Positions 26,216 to 37,964 are shown, numbered from the stretch's first letter. The stretch: DNA of 64,000 nt from DOZZ01 sp963792655 (GCA_963792655.1 CAWBWU010000011.1:124001-188000); one strand, 5' to 3'. Program-made: numbers and translations. The notes: generated by a model not told the origin, from the letters alone.

Positions 26216-28483
26216 CTATCGGCCCTTTCCGAGAATTAGTTCACGGGCCGGCTGCGCTTCGGGAGCGCTCGGGTCCGCTTTGTACGCTTCTTCGAACAAC
26301 TTTTTGCTCTTGTCCTTGTCGCCGGTCTGATACAGCGCCATCGCAAGATGGTAGCGGTGACCGGATTTCGGATCGTGGCTTACGGCACTCTCGAAGCGGC
26401 GTAACGCCTGAGAGTAGATGCCTTTGCGGTACATCAGCCAGCCCACGGTATCTTCCACGACCCCGTTGTTCGGAGCCAATTCGTTGGCGCGCTGTGCATA
26501 GCTCAGCGCCTGATCCACCTGATCGGATTTTTCGCTCAGCAAATACGCAAGGTTGTTGAGCGACTTCAGGTTGTTGGGGTCCGTCTCGAGCACCTTGCGG
26601 TAGTCGTCAATCGCCGCCGGGGTCTGCCCTTTCGCTGCGGCGATGTCGCCCAGGAACGAGTAGGCGATCGCGCTGTGCGGATTCCGTTTCACCACCGAAT
26701 CCAGCTCTTTACGCGCCGAATCGTTATCGTTCAAGCGCAGATCCGTCGTCGCGAGCGCCAATTGGGCGCGATCGAAGTTGGGATTCAGCGATACGGCCTG
26801 CTGGTATTCCTTGCGCGCCGTCTGATACTGCTTGGCGTGCGTGTAGTACTCACCCATCAGGAAGTGCATGTCCGCCGATTTGGGCGACATGTCCGCGTAA
26901 TGGGTCATGATCTTTAGCGCTTCGTCCGGTTTACCTTCTGAGATATAGCTCGAACCCAACACGTCCAGCGCCCGCATGTCCGCCGGGTTCTTATCGAGGA
27001 TTTCCCGAAGTGAAGCACGCGCCGGTTCGACCTTCTTATCGTGCAGCTTTACGATCGCGTCCTGCAGCAGGAGTTCGGGAGCGTGCGACTGGGGCAAAGT
27101 CTTGGTCATCGATGCACGCAAGTCTTCCCACTTGCCCGCGCTGAGCAGAGCCCAATTGCGCGCAATCACCAGCGCCAGCGTGCTGTGCTGGTCTTGCGGG
27201 GCGCTTTCGATCACATCGAGCGCAGCCGAAGGAGCGCTGGTTTCGAGTAACGATTTCGCCAGCTGGATACGTGCCGGGAGCACCGACGGCGAGAGCTTCA
27301 GCACTTCACGCAAATCCTGCTGCTCAAGCGTATGATCGCCCTTCGAAGCATGCACGCGCGCCATCAGGAAATGCCCCTTGGCAGAATCCCCGCGCTCGGC
27401 AAGCAATTGCTGCAGCGTAGAAGAGGCTTCATCAACGCGGTTTTTGTCGAGCAGAATCTGCGCGCGCTGCAACAGAGCGTCGCTGTCTTTCGGATTCTTC
27501 TTCAACACGCCATCGAGCAGCTTGTCGGCCTGGTCCACCTTGTTCGACACGAGATAAGCGGAGATGAGGCGAGTGCGGCTTTCGCGGTCCTCCGGGTCCA
27601 GATCGTACAGTCGCTTGAACTCAGCCATCGCCTGGTCCTGCTTGCCGACCTGCCAGTAATAAAGGCCGAGCAGCGAGCGGTACTCGCGTTCGTTACGCGT
27701 GGACAGCTTCTTGTACTGTGCTTCGGCTTCTGGCACGCGGCCGCTCCGAATCTCAATGGCGGCTAATGCAATCATCGCCGGCGCATATTCCGGATCGATG
27801 GAGAGCGACCGCCGGAACTCGGCTTCCGCTTCCTTCGGCTTGGAATCGGTCTGGTACGCCTGGCCGAGTTCGAGCGCTGCCGCAGCCGAGTTAGGCATGC
27901 GTGCAACTGCTTTCTTCAGAATTTCCACACCGCCGTCCGGATCTTTCTGCAACACACGCAGAGAAGCCAGGTTGACGCTCGAGCGCAAGTCAGTCGGAGC
28001 GTTGGCTACCGCCTTCTCAAGCTCCTTCTGCGCATCCTGTGGGCTACCCAACTGCAATTCCGCAATCGCCAGCGCATTCAGCGCGTTGGGATCGTTCGGG
28101 TTCGTGGCCAATACATCGCGGGCCATTTTTTTGGCCTCGAAGAGCTGCTCCTGCGAATGGCTCAGCGCCATCAGTTCCGCCAGCTTGGTGCGCACGCCAA
28201 CGTGTTTCGGATCCAAAGCGCGCGCGCGCAGCAGATGGTCGGCTCCGTTCTGCAGTTGGTTCTTCTCGAGGTAGGTGAGTCCGGTGCGGTAAAAGGCCTC
28301 GGCGTTGCGCGGAGCAACCTGCTCGGCACTACGGAAAAGAATCAACGCACGATTGAATTCTTTCTTGTCGTAGTACTGCTTGCCGCGCTCAATCAGCTTG
28401 GCGCTGCGCTGGTTTGGATCGCTCGAGCATCCGGCAAACGCTAGAGCGAGTAAGAGAAATGGAAGAAGAACGCGGTGTCGCAT
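26216..28483 (-). CDS. TPR-repeat lipoprotein of an exopolysaccharide system (PrsT-like)
   Basis: About 755 residues from ATG 28483. A lipoprotein signal (RVLLPFLLLALAFAGCSSD, lipobox AFAGC) is followed by tetratricopeptide repeats covering nearly the whole protein, e.g. AEAFYRTGLTYLEKNQLQNG, AAALELGQAYQTDSKPKEAEAEFRR, PNNLKSLNNLAYLLSEKSDQVDQAL and VEDTVGWLMYRKGIYSQALRRFE. The last two resemble the end of PEP-CTERM/XrtA-associated PrsT proteins. It likely scaffolds polysaccharide assembly or export in the periplasm. It is the first gene of a three-gene minus-strand operon with the Wzz-like and BY-kinase genes. No exosortase or glycosyltransferase lies in the window. Confidence 0.85.
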   Translation of the reverse strand: MRHRVLLPFLLLALAFAGCSSDPNQRSAKLIERGKQYYDKKEFNRALILFRSAEQVAPRNAEAFYRTGLTYLEKNQLQNGADHLLRARALDPKHVGVRTKLAELMALSHSQEQLFEAKKMARDVLATNPNDPNALNALAIAELQLGSPQDAQKELEKAVANAPTDLRSSVNLASLRVLQKDPDGGVEILKKAVARMPNSAAAALELGQAYQTDSKPKEAEAEFRRSLSIDPEYAPAMIALAAIEIRSGRVPEAEAQYKKLSTRNEREYRSLLGLYYWQVGKQDQAMAEFKRLYDLDPEDRESRTRLISAYLVSNKVDQADKLLDGVLKKNPKDSDALLQRAQILLDKNRVDEASSTLQQLLAERGDSAKGHFLMARVHASKGDHTLEQQDLREVLKLSPSVLPARIQLAKSLLETSAPSAALDVIESAPQDQHSTLALVIARNWALLSAGKWEDLRASMTKTLPQSHAPELLLQDAIVKLHDKKVEPARASLREILDKNPADMRALDVLGSSYISEGKPDEALKIMTHYADMSPKSADMHFLMGEYYTHAKQYQTARKEYQQAVSLNPNFDRAQLALATTDLRLNDNDSARKELDSVVKRNPHSAIAYSFLGDIAAAKGQTPAAIDDYRKVLETDPNNLKSLNNLAYLLSEKSDQVDQALSYAQRANELAPNNGVVEDTVGWLMYRKGIYSQALRRFESAVSHDPKSGHRYHLAMALYQTGDKDKSKKLFEEAYKADPSAPEAQPARELILGKGR

Positions 28484-28732
28484 GGACCTATGCCTCGGGG
28501 CGCGCAAGATCGCTGTCAGGGGATTGGACCACACTTTTCCTCAAGCTATAAGAATACAGCGTCTTTCGCGAACTCGTCCCCATTATAGCCCGCTCATTTT
28601 TCACATTGGTGAGTTGAATAACAAATCGTAACGAATTGAACCCTTTGGGCTAAGCGAAATTCCCCAGCTCACGGGCTGAGAACGCCGCATCCAATCGTCA
28701 GGTTAAATTTTCGGTACGATCAAATAAAGCAG

Positions 28733-29425
28733 ATGAGTTCGCTACCCGTGGAGAGTCACGTGAACCGCGCCTTCCGGTTCTACGACGCGACGATTGGAAA
28801 GAAGGCGGTTATGGCGGTAACCGGGTTGATCCTTTTCGGCTTTGTGCTTGCGCACCTGGCCGGGAATCTTCAGATTTACGAAGGTAAAGCGCACCTGAAC
28901 GCGTACGGCGTTTTCCTCCGCGGCATGCCGGGCCTGCTTTGGACGGCCCGCCTGGTGCTCTTCGCCAGCGTGGTGCTGCACATCGTGGCATCCATCCAAC
29001 TGAGCCGGCTGAAATCGGTGGCGCGCCCGATCGGCTACGTCAAAAAAGACAACTCGCATTCGAGCTATGCCTCGCGCACCATGATGTGGAGCGGCCCGAT
29101 CATTGCGGCGTTCATCATCTTTCACATCATGCATTTCACGCTGGGCGTGAACGGAATTCACCCGAATTTTCAGGAAGGCGATGTGTACAGCAACGTGGTG
29201 CTCGGCTTCCGCGTGATTCCCGTTTCCATTGCGTACATCGTCTCGATGATTCTGCTGGGGCAGCACCTCTACCACGGGGTTTACAGCATGTGTCAGTCGC
29301 TCGGCGTCTCGCATCCGAGTTACTCGCCCTGGATCAAACGCGCGGCGATGGTGTTCGCGCTGATCATCGTTGTAGGCAATTGCTCGATTCCGATCGCCGT
29401 CATGGCCGGTTGGATCCCGCTCTAA
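28733..29425 (+). CDS. sdhC: Succinate dehydrogenase cytochrome b subunit
   Basis: 230 residues with five membrane helices, the length and layout of the fused diheme type-B membrane anchor (as in Bacillus and Wolinella). Histidines that can bind haem lie in FVLAHLAGNLQIYEG, VVLHIVASI, FIIFHIMHFTLGV and LLGQHLYHGVYSM. It anchors complex II and passes electrons to or from quinone. It begins the sdhCAB operon, 12 bases upstream of sdhA. Confidence 0.94.
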   Translation: MSSLPVESHVNRAFRFYDATIGKKAVMAVTGLILFGFVLAHLAGNLQIYEGKAHLNAYGVFLRGMPGLLWTARLVLFASVVLHIVASIQLSRLKSVARPIGYVKKDNSHSSYASRTMMWSGPIIAAFIIFHIMHFTLGVNGIHPNFQEGDVYSNVVLGFRVIPVSIAYIVSMILLGQHLYHGVYSMCQSLGVSHPSYSPWIKRAAMVFALIIVVGNCSIPIAVMAGWIPL

Positions 29426-29437
29426 AAAGGACACAGT

Positions 29438-31353
<1,916 letters not shown>

Positions 31354-31361
31354 ACAATCAC

Positions 31362-32162
31362 ATGAATCTCACTCTGCACGTTTGGCGGCAGAAGAGCGCG
31401 CGCGACAAGGGCGGAATGGTGCGATACGAAGCCCGTGACGTCAGTCCCGACATGTCGTTTCTCGAGATGCTGGACGTACTGAACGAAGGCCTGATCGAAA
31501 AGGGCGAAGACCCGATCGCGTTCGAGCACGATTGCCGCGAAGGCATCTGCGGCTCCTGCGGCTTCATGGTCAACGGCGTCGCGCACGGTCCGCAGGCCGG
31601 TACGACTGTCTGCCAGTTGCACATGCGCCATTACAAAGATGGCGACGTGTTGTATCTGGAGCCGTGGCGCGCGCGGGCGTTTCCGGTGTTGAAAGATCTG
31701 ATGGTGGACCGCGGCGCGTTCGACCGCATCATCGCCGCGGGCGGCTATGTGTCGGTCTCGACCGGCAGCGCGCCGGACGGCAACGCGATTCTGATCTCGA
31801 AAGAAGAGTCCGATATGGCGATGGACGCGGCCGCGTGCATCGGTTGCGGCGCTTGCGTGGCAGCTTGTCCGAACGCCTCGGCGGCGTTGTTCACGGGCGC
31901 GAAGATCACGCACCTCTGCCATGCTGCCGCAGGGCAAGCCCGAACGGCTGGAGCGCGCGTTCAACATGGTGAAGCAGGCCAACGCGAAGTGTTCGGCAAC
32001 TGCACCAACATCGGCGAATGCGAAGCGGTGTGCCCGAAGGAGATTCGCATCGAAGTGATCGCGCGGATGAATCGCGATTTCCTGGTGGCGAGCCTGACCA
32101 AACGCGAGAGCTTCCGCGACGATAGCCCGATCGAGCTGCCGTTAGCCGGCGGCCGGAACTAA
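31362..32162 (+). CDS. sdhB: Succinate dehydrogenase iron-sulfur subunit
   Basis: 266 residues. The 2Fe-2S domain has CREGICGSCGFMVNG and a following Cys in TTVCQLHM. The ferredoxin-like domain has CIGCGACVAACPNAS and NCTNIGECEAVCPKEI for the 4Fe-4S and 3Fe-4S clusters. About 22 residues between ITHLC and FGNCTNIGEC are out of frame, because one base is inserted near 31918 and one lost near 31987; in the other frame this stretch reads LPQGKPERLERAFNMVKQA, as expected. The stop overlaps the convergent acyl-CoA synthetase gene by four bases. Confidence 0.93.
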   Translation: MNLTLHVWRQKSARDKGGMVRYEARDVSPDMSFLEMLDVLNEGLIEKGEDPIAFEHDCREGICGSCGFMVNGVAHGPQAGTTVCQLHMRHYKDGDVLYLEPWRARAFPVLKDLMVDRGAFDRIIAAGGYVSVSTGSAPDGNAILISKEESDMAMDAAACIGCGACVAACPNASAALFTGAKITHLCHAAAGQARTAGARVQHGEAGQREVFGNCTNIGECEAVCPKEIRIEVIARMNRDFLVASLTKRESFRDDSPIELPLAGGRN

Positions 32163-33949
32163 CCTTCCGCGCCTTCGCGTCCCGCATAGAGCGCGTCGAT
32201 GTCGCTCTGGAAATTGCGAATTACATTCTGGCGGCGAACCTTCATCGTCGCGGTGAGTTCGCCATCTTCAATCGTGAAGTCGCGCGGCAGCAGACGGAAC
32301 TTGCGCACTTGCTCAAACGGTGCCAGTTGTTTGTTGACGCGGCTCACGATCTTCTGTACTTCCGCCTGCACCGCCGGCGCTTTCACAATCTCCGCCGCGG
32401 GTTTGCCGGCGTAACCTTCCATTCCCGCCAGATGCTCCGCAACATTCGCGTGCACGGTAAACAGAGCGGTCAGGAACGGCAAACGATCGCCGACTAACAG
32501 CACCTGGCTGATCAGCGGTTCGAACTTGAACAGGTTCTCGACACGCGACGGGAAAATCTTCTTGCCGTTGGAAGAAACGATCAACTCTTTCTTGCGGCCC
32601 GTGATGTAGTAGAAACCGTCAGAATCGGCGTGCCCTGCGTCGCCGGTGTGCAGCCAGCCATCGCGCAGCACTTCGGCAGTTGCCGCCGGGTCCTTGTAAT
32701 AGGCCTGGAACTGAAACGCGCTTTGGATCAACAGCTCGCCATCTTCAGCCACACGAATCGTGACGCCGGGAAGCGGCTTGCCGATGCTGCCCGGCTTCGC
32801 GCCGCTCAGCGGATTGAACGCCGTCACGCCACCTTCGGTCAGTCCATAACCCTCGATCAAGGGCATACCGACCGCCTCATAAAACTCCGCCAGATCTTTC
32901 CCGAGCGGCGCCGCGCCTGATGCAGCTATGCGCAGCCGTCCGCCAAAGCGGTCGCGTATCTTCGCAAATACCAGACGGTCCGCCAGCTTCAACGGCACGC
33001 TCAGATGGGGCGGTACAGTTTTGCCCGCGCGGCGATAACGCGCTGCCGCGGTGCCCAGCCCGACCGAAGCATAGAAGATCTGCCGCATGATGGCCGGCTT
33101 CTTTTTGATTTCCGTGCAGATCGTCGAATAGACACGCTCCCACATACGCGGCGGCGCGAGGAATAATGTCGGGCGGACGTGCTTGATCTCTTGCGGGAGC
33201 TTCATCAGGCTTTCCGCGAAGGCGACTTGTGCGCCGAAGTAGATGGGCAGCAACTCCACCACAACGCGCTGCGCGATGTGCGCCGAGGGGAGAAATGCGA
33301 CGGTCACATCGTCGGTGGTCAACGGCAACACAGCGGGGCCCGCATTCAGATTGCTCACAAGCGCATGATGCGTAACCAACACCATCTTTGGGTCGCCGGT
33401 GGCGCCGCTCGTCAGGTAGAGAATCGCGGGATCGTCCGGCTGCACGGCGCCGGCAAGGCGGCTCCAGCAGTCCGGGTCTTTCAGCGCCTCACGGCCGCGG
33501 GCTTGCAACGCCGCAAGCGACATCGCGCCTTCCGCTTCGCCCGTGAGCAGAATGACGTGCTCCACTGACGCGTCCTTCAGATTCTTGAAGCTCTTGGGAT
33601 CTTCCACGAAGAGCGCCCTGGCATCCGCCGCGGCGATGGTGCGCAGCAGTTCGGCCGCAGGGTAACTCGGATACAACGCGGCGGCTACACAACCGATACC
33701 TAACAGTGCGAGATCGGCCAGGTAAAACTCCGCGCGCGTCTCGGAGTTGAGCGCCACAATGTCGCCGCGCTTCAATCCCAGCGATGCGAGCCCCGCCCCG
33801 ATTTCACGGCTTGCCTGGTGAAATTCCGCATAGGTCCAGTGACGAACTTCGCGCTTACCCTGACGTGTTTCCGGCTGCTGCAGTGCCCGCACTTGCGCGT
33901 GTTCGACAGCACTTCGTTCGAGCAAATCGAAGACGGTCCGAAGGGTCAT
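32159..33949 (-). CDS. Long-chain acyl-CoA synthetase (AMP-forming)
   Basis: 596 residues. ATP/AMP-binding motifs are ILYLTSGATGDPKMVLVTH (P-loop), GYGLTEGGVTAFNP, HTGDAGHADSDGFYYITGRKKELI, and SSNGKKIFPSRVENLF with the C-terminal lysine region. It activates fatty acids to acyl-CoA and most resembles FadD15-type long-chain enzymes. It follows plsC by 28 bases, so the two probably act together in supplying and esterifying acyl chains. Confidence 0.9.
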   Translation of the reverse strand: MTLRTVFDLLERSAVEHAQVRALQQPETRQGKREVRHWTYAEFHQASREIGAGLASLGLKRGDIVALNSETRAEFYLADLALLGIGCVAAALYPSYPAAELLRTIAAADARALFVEDPKSFKNLKDASVEHVILLTGEAEGAMSLAALQARGREALKDPDCWSRLAGAVQPDDPAILYLTSGATGDPKMVLVTHHALVSNLNAGPAVLPLTTDDVTVAFLPSAHIAQRVVVELLPIYFGAQVAFAESLMKLPQEIKHVRPTLFLAPPRMWERVYSTICTEIKKKPAIMRQIFYASVGLGTAAARYRRAGKTVPPHLSVPLKLADRLVFAKIRDRFGGRLRIAASGAAPLGKDLAEFYEAVGMPLIEGYGLTEGGVTAFNPLSGAKPGSIGKPLPGVTIRVAEDGELLIQSAFQFQAYYKDPAATAEVLRDGWLHTGDAGHADSDGFYYITGRKKELIVSSNGKKIFPSRVENLFKFEPLISQVLLVGDRLPFLTALFTVHANVAEHLAGMEGYAGKPAAEIVKAPAVQAEVQKIVSRVNKQLAPFEQVRKFRLLPRDFTIEDGELTATMKVRRQNVIRNFQSDIDALYAGREGAEG

Positions 33950-33977
33950 CGTGGTGATCCTAGCACGCGCTTTGCAC

Positions 33978-34733
33978 TCAATTGATCGTCGTAGCCGGCT
34001 CTTTGCGATCCTGCGCCGGCAGCGGTTCGCCGGTCATGCGGGAGATCTCCGTCATGAGGCGCGTAGTCAGATCGGCACGGTCGCGCAGCGTCATGCCGGC
34101 TGTGTCGATCGGGTCGCCAATTTGCAAGCGGACGTGCCCGGGGCGAAATATTTTGGTGTGCATCTTCAGCACCTGCCGCACGCCGCTGATCGCCATCGGA
34201 TAGACCGGAACGCCCGCCTTGATCGCGACAAAAGCAGCGCCTTCTTTGAACGGCTCGAGCGTCTCGAGCGAGCGCCCGCCTTCGGGGAAGATCAGCACCG
34301 AAAGATTTTTCTCGCGAATCAACTTCGCTCCATCGGTCATCGACCGGATGCCCGCGCGCGCGTCATCCAGCACTACCGGAAGATGTCCCGCACGGCGCAG
34401 ATGACTGCCGAGAAACGGAATCTTGAACAACATGCTCTTGGCGAAAAAGCGAAACTGCAGCGGAACGTTGGCCAGAATCACCGGCGTATCCATGTAACTG
34501 GTGTGATTGCACGCAAGCACGCAGCCCTCGCCGGTCTTGAGCTTTTCCACTCCAGTGCATTCGACGGTTACGCCGACAATACGCAGCAGCGATCTGGCCC
34601 ACATCACGGCAACACCATGTTGGCGGAAGCCGGTCGCATCGAACAGCGAGACCAGCATCGAGATGGTGCCGAAGAAAACTGTGGAGAGAACGATGGATGG
34701 AGCGACGAAGAGATAGCTACGCAGTGCGGACAT
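33978..34733 (-). CDS. plsC: 1-acyl-sn-glycerol-3-phosphate acyltransferase
   Basis: 251 residues with an N-terminal membrane segment (LRSYLFVAPSIVLSTVFFGTI). The catalytic HX4D is CNHTSYMDTPVI at about residue 75, and the substrate motif is LIFPEGGRSLE at about residue 148. It makes phosphatidic acid at the inner membrane. It lies between the M1-like protein gene and the acyl-CoA synthetase gene on the same strand. Confidence 0.93.
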   Translation of the reverse strand: MSALRSYLFVAPSIVLSTVFFGTISMLVSLFDATGFRQHGVAVMWARSLLRIVGVTVECTGVEKLKTGEGCVLACNHTSYMDTPVILANVPLQFRFFAKSMLFKIPFLGSHLRRAGHLPVVLDDARAGIRSMTDGAKLIREKNLSVLIFPEGGRSLETLEPFKEGAAFVAIKAGVPVYPMAISGVRQVLKMHTKIFRPGHVRLQIGDPIDTAGMTLRDRADLTTRLMTEISRMTGEPLPAQDRKEPATTIN

Positions 34734-34782
34734 GCCAGGGGCTGAACCTTTATCAGAACACAGGCTCAGCCCCGGCGAAGGG

Positions 34783-36747
34783 TCAGACGTTGTCGGATGA
34801 CTTCTTGCGTTCGTACGGTGTTTTCAGGAAGCGCGCCACTTCGTCCTGCGCGCCCTGTGTATTGTCGTTGGTACGGCGCGCGTGTTCGTACTCGTTCACC
34901 GCGCGCTCACGCTGGCTGGTGATGTCGAAGATGTTGCCAAGCTTGATGTGGCCCCACACTTCGATCCACTTGGGCTCCAGATCGCCATTGAGCGCTTCGC
35001 GAAATTCATTCGCCGCAGACTGATAATTGTTCTGCAACATGTAGACCTCCGCGATGCGGTAATGCGCAAGCGAACTGTTACGGGAAGTTTCCAGCGCTTT
35101 CTGATACTGCGCCAGCGCTTCTGTAAATTCGCTGATCTCAGCAAACTGCTCGCCCTTGCGGATCGCGACGGCGACACGTACCGACGGTCCGTAACGCAAC
35201 ACCTTACCTGCAGGATCGATAATCACGTTCTTCGGTTTGCCGAACGTATCGATGGAGAACTCCGAAGAGGTTCCGACGACCTCAATCTTCTTCTCTTCCG
35301 GATTGCCTTCGGTTTCGATCTTGATATCGACAGGCATGCGGAACGTGTCCAGATCCTGCGCGATCTTGCCCACGACGCGGAACCCTTTCTGCGTTCGGAA
35401 AACCGTGTACTCGATCTTGAACTCAGGCGCGCCGCTGCTTTCGATCCACTGCAGGAAGAACCACTTCAGGTCCTGCTGCGAGACCTTCTCGGCCACCTTG
35501 CGGAAGTCTTCCGTCGTGACTGCTTTCCAGAGATTGTCGTTATAAAAAGTCTTGAGCGTCTGGAAGAATTTCTCGTCGCCCACAGTCGAGCGCAGCATGT
35601 TCAAGATCGCCGCGCCTTTACTCCCTGTTAAAGCCCATAGCTCCGGAGAGTAGTCTTCCATGCGCGCTGATTGAATGATCGGCACGCTATCTACGGTCAA
35701 CGCCTCTGTAGTGTCGGACTTCATCAAGTTATCGAACGCGCCGGGCCCGCTGGTGTGCTCGATCCAAAGGCCTTCGGAGTACGACGCGAGACCGTTTTCC
35801 AGCCACAGATGATTGCGCGTCGCCGGAGAGACGCCGACTTCCCACCACTGCCGCGACACATTGTTGGCCAGCAGTTTCGGATTCGCCTCATGACCGATCG
35901 AGCGCGGGTTCAGGAAAACAATACCGGGCGCGGCGTAACCGTTCGGCGCGCCGTTCTCCGTTTCTACTAAAGCGAGGCTTGCGTACGGGGGCCGTCCGAA
36001 CAGCGACGTGAAGTAGTTCACGATTTGCGCAGTCTGGTCGCCCCACGAACGTTCTGCTTCTTTCTCAGCACCGCGGAAGAACACTTCGGTGGCAATGCCT
36101 TCGCCGTTGATCCGGTTGGGCGGCGTCTTCGAAACCGCGATGCTGCCCGGGAAAGAGCGCTGCGTAAACTTATAGCTGTAGGTCGTCTTGCCCGCTGAAC
36201 TCTGCGGTGTACCCAAGCCGCTGGCAATCACTTGATAGCCTGCGGGGACCGTGATGTTCATATCGGCCGAGAACCTGTTCGTGCTGTAGCCACTCACCGG
36301 AAACCAGCGCGAGGGATACATCAGATACGCGTAGTCGGGATGAATCGCGGCGAACTTGATTCCGTACACCGGGGAGTCTTCAGCTCCAGTCAGCTTGCCT
36401 TGATAGGAGAAGGTGAGAGTAGTGGCCTTGCCCTTCGGCACCGGGTCGAAGCTAAGGCGGAACGCCGCGTCGGAGCCGCTGCGTTGCGGGTTCAACGCGT
36501 GGCCCTGCTCGTCGACAACTTTACTGATAGCGAGCGCGCCGTTAAGTTCGAACGATGCGGAGCTGATCGAGTCGTCGAGCGGCGTCATCCGCACCGCGGC
36601 GCGCGCGGTCAGAGTCTGCGTAGCCGGATTGATCTCGGCGTCGATCGTATAGTGATCCACATCGACTCGCGAACGTTTGTCCTGCGCCTGCAACAGGCCA
36701 GGCAGCATCGCGGCCGTCAGGGCCAGTAACTTAACTCTTCGCAACAT
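34783..36747 (-). CDS. Secreted M1-peptidase-like protein lacking the zinc site, with C-terminal TPR
   Basis: 654 residues with signal peptide (VKLLALTAAMLPGLLQAQ). Residues 25-440 follow the gluzincin M1 fold: an N-terminal beta saddle (YTIDAEINPATQTLTARAAV), then ETENGAPNGYAAPG where active enzymes have GAMEN, and LANNVSRQWWEV (about residue 294) where they have HELAHQWW; further on LWLENGLASYSE replaces LWLNEGFA. Thus the two His, the catalytic Glu and the third ligand are all altered. Residues about 530-630 hold TPR repeats (ALAQYQKALETSRNSSLAHYRIAEVYMLQ). It is probably a protein-binding scaffold in the periplasm, in a run lpxB-this-plsC-acyl-CoA synthetase. Confidence 0.85.
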   Translation of the reverse strand: MLRRVKLLALTAAMLPGLLQAQDKRSRVDVDHYTIDAEINPATQTLTARAAVRMTPLDDSISSASFELNGALAISKVVDEQGHALNPQRSGSDAAFRLSFDPVPKGKATTLTFSYQGKLTGAEDSPVYGIKFAAIHPDYAYLMYPSRWFPVSGYSTNRFSADMNITVPAGYQVIASGLGTPQSSAGKTTYSYKFTQRSFPGSIAVSKTPPNRINGEGIATEVFFRGAEKEAERSWGDQTAQIVNYFTSLFGRPPYASLALVETENGAPNGYAAPGIVFLNPRSIGHEANPKLLANNVSRQWWEVGVSPATRNHLWLENGLASYSEGLWIEHTSGPGAFDNLMKSDTTEALTVDSVPIIQSARMEDYSPELWALTGSKGAAILNMLRSTVGDEKFFQTLKTFYNDNLWKAVTTEDFRKVAEKVSQQDLKWFFLQWIESSGAPEFKIEYTVFRTQKGFRVVGKIAQDLDTFRMPVDIKIETEGNPEEKKIEVVGTSSEFSIDTFGKPKNVIIDPAGKVLRYGPSVRVAVAIRKGEQFAEISEFTEALAQYQKALETSRNSSLAHYRIAEVYMLQNNYQSAANEFREALNGDLEPKWIEVWGHIKLGNIFDITSQRERAVNEYEHARRTNDNTQGAQDEVARFLKTPYERKKSSDNV

Positions 36748-37900
36748 GTTCCTCCAACAAGCGCATTACCTCATCCGCAGCCGCTTCAATCGCGTCACCG
36801 TCGCCGTGCAATTTCGCGGCGACCAGCGCAAGCTGCCCGGCCATCTCTTCCCGTGCTTCGCGGTCCGCCAGCAACTTGGTCGCAGCTTCAGAAAGACGAT
36901 CCGCCGCGAAGTCTTCCTGAATGAACTCGTCGATCACGCGCCGTCCCGCGATCAGATTCACCATGGAATAAAACGGCACGCGGACCAGCAGCTTACCCAA
37001 TATCCAGCTTAAGCGGTTTACTTTGTAAAACGTGATCAGCGGAGTTCCCAGCAGCGCGCATTCGATTGTGACGGTCCCGCTGGCGGCAAGAGCCAGATCG
37101 GAGTGTGCAATTGCATCCCAGGAGCGCCCTTCTATCACTTTGATGTTTGGCGTCGCGTTACGTTCCCGAAAAAACGGTTCGAAGAACGCAGCGCCTGTCG
37201 TGGGCGAGGCAGGCAGTACGAACTGCACTTTCACCCCGGCCGCGATTTGCTTCGCGGTAGCGATCAACTCCGGCATATGACGCGCAGCTTCGCCCCGCCG
37301 GCTACCGGGTAGCAACGCGACCAGCAAGGCTTCGGGATCGAGTCCGAACTCGCGAAAGAACTCTCCACGCGAGACTGACGGTGCGATACGCCCGATCAAG
37401 GGGTGCCCGATAAATCGCGCATTGATGCCCGCAGCTTCGAAGAACTTCTGTTCGAAAGGGAAAATGCAGAGCAGCTTCGTGATGACGCGGCGCATCATCG
37501 GGAGCCGGTCCTTGCGCCACGCCCACACTTGAGGCGCGATGAAGTAGAGCACCGGAATGCGGCGCTTGCTTAGCTTCTTCGCGACGCGCAAATGGAAATC
37601 GGGCGAGTCCGTCAGAACGGCAACCTGGGGCGGATCGTTCGCGGCAGCAGCCAGCAGCGTGCGGAACTCTCCGTAAATGCGCGGGATGTGCCGGAGCACT
37701 TCGACCAGGCCCACCACGGCCAGCGCTTCCGAACGCACTACGGCTTGCACACCGGCCGCCCGCATGCGTGGTCCGGCGCATCCGAAGAATCGCAAATCGG
37801 GGCGTCTGCGCAGCAAGGCCTCCGCGAGCAGCGAAGCGTAAAGATCGCCCGAAGCTTCACCCGCCGAGAGAAAAATGGTCGCCCCGCGGTCATCCGGCAT
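36731..37900 (-). CDS. lpxB: Lipid-A-disaccharide synthase
   Basis: 389 residues from ATG 37900 (MPDDRGATIFLSAGEASGDLYA). It joins UDP-2,3-diacylglucosamine and lipid X into the lipid A disaccharide at the inner membrane. Markers are SAGEASGDLY, DSPDFHLRVAKKL, YFIAPQVWAWRKDR, GHPLIGRI, LLPGSRRGEAARH and the donor site LAASGTVTIECALLGTP. This indicates a lipopolysaccharide-bearing outer membrane. Its last 17 bases overlap the start of the M1-like gene. Confidence 0.95.
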   Translation of the reverse strand: MPDDRGATIFLSAGEASGDLYASLLAEALLRRRPDLRFFGCAGPRMRAAGVQAVVRSEALAVVGLVEVLRHIPRIYGEFRTLLAAAANDPPQVAVLTDSPDFHLRVAKKLSKRRIPVLYFIAPQVWAWRKDRLPMMRRVITKLLCIFPFEQKFFEAAGINARFIGHPLIGRIAPSVSRGEFFREFGLDPEALLVALLPGSRRGEAARHMPELIATAKQIAAGVKVQFVLPASPTTGAAFFEPFFRERNATPNIKVIEGRSWDAIAHSDLALAASGTVTIECALLGTPLITFYKVNRLSWILGKLLVRVPFYSMVNLIAGRRVIDEFIQEDFAADRLSEAATKLLADREAREEMAGQLALVAAKLHGDGDAIEAAADEVMRLLEEHVAKS

Positions 37901-37964
37901 CTTTGCCCACGCAGGATAGCACCGATAACCGCGCCTTCCGCTTGTTAGACTCAAGACGCCGTTG

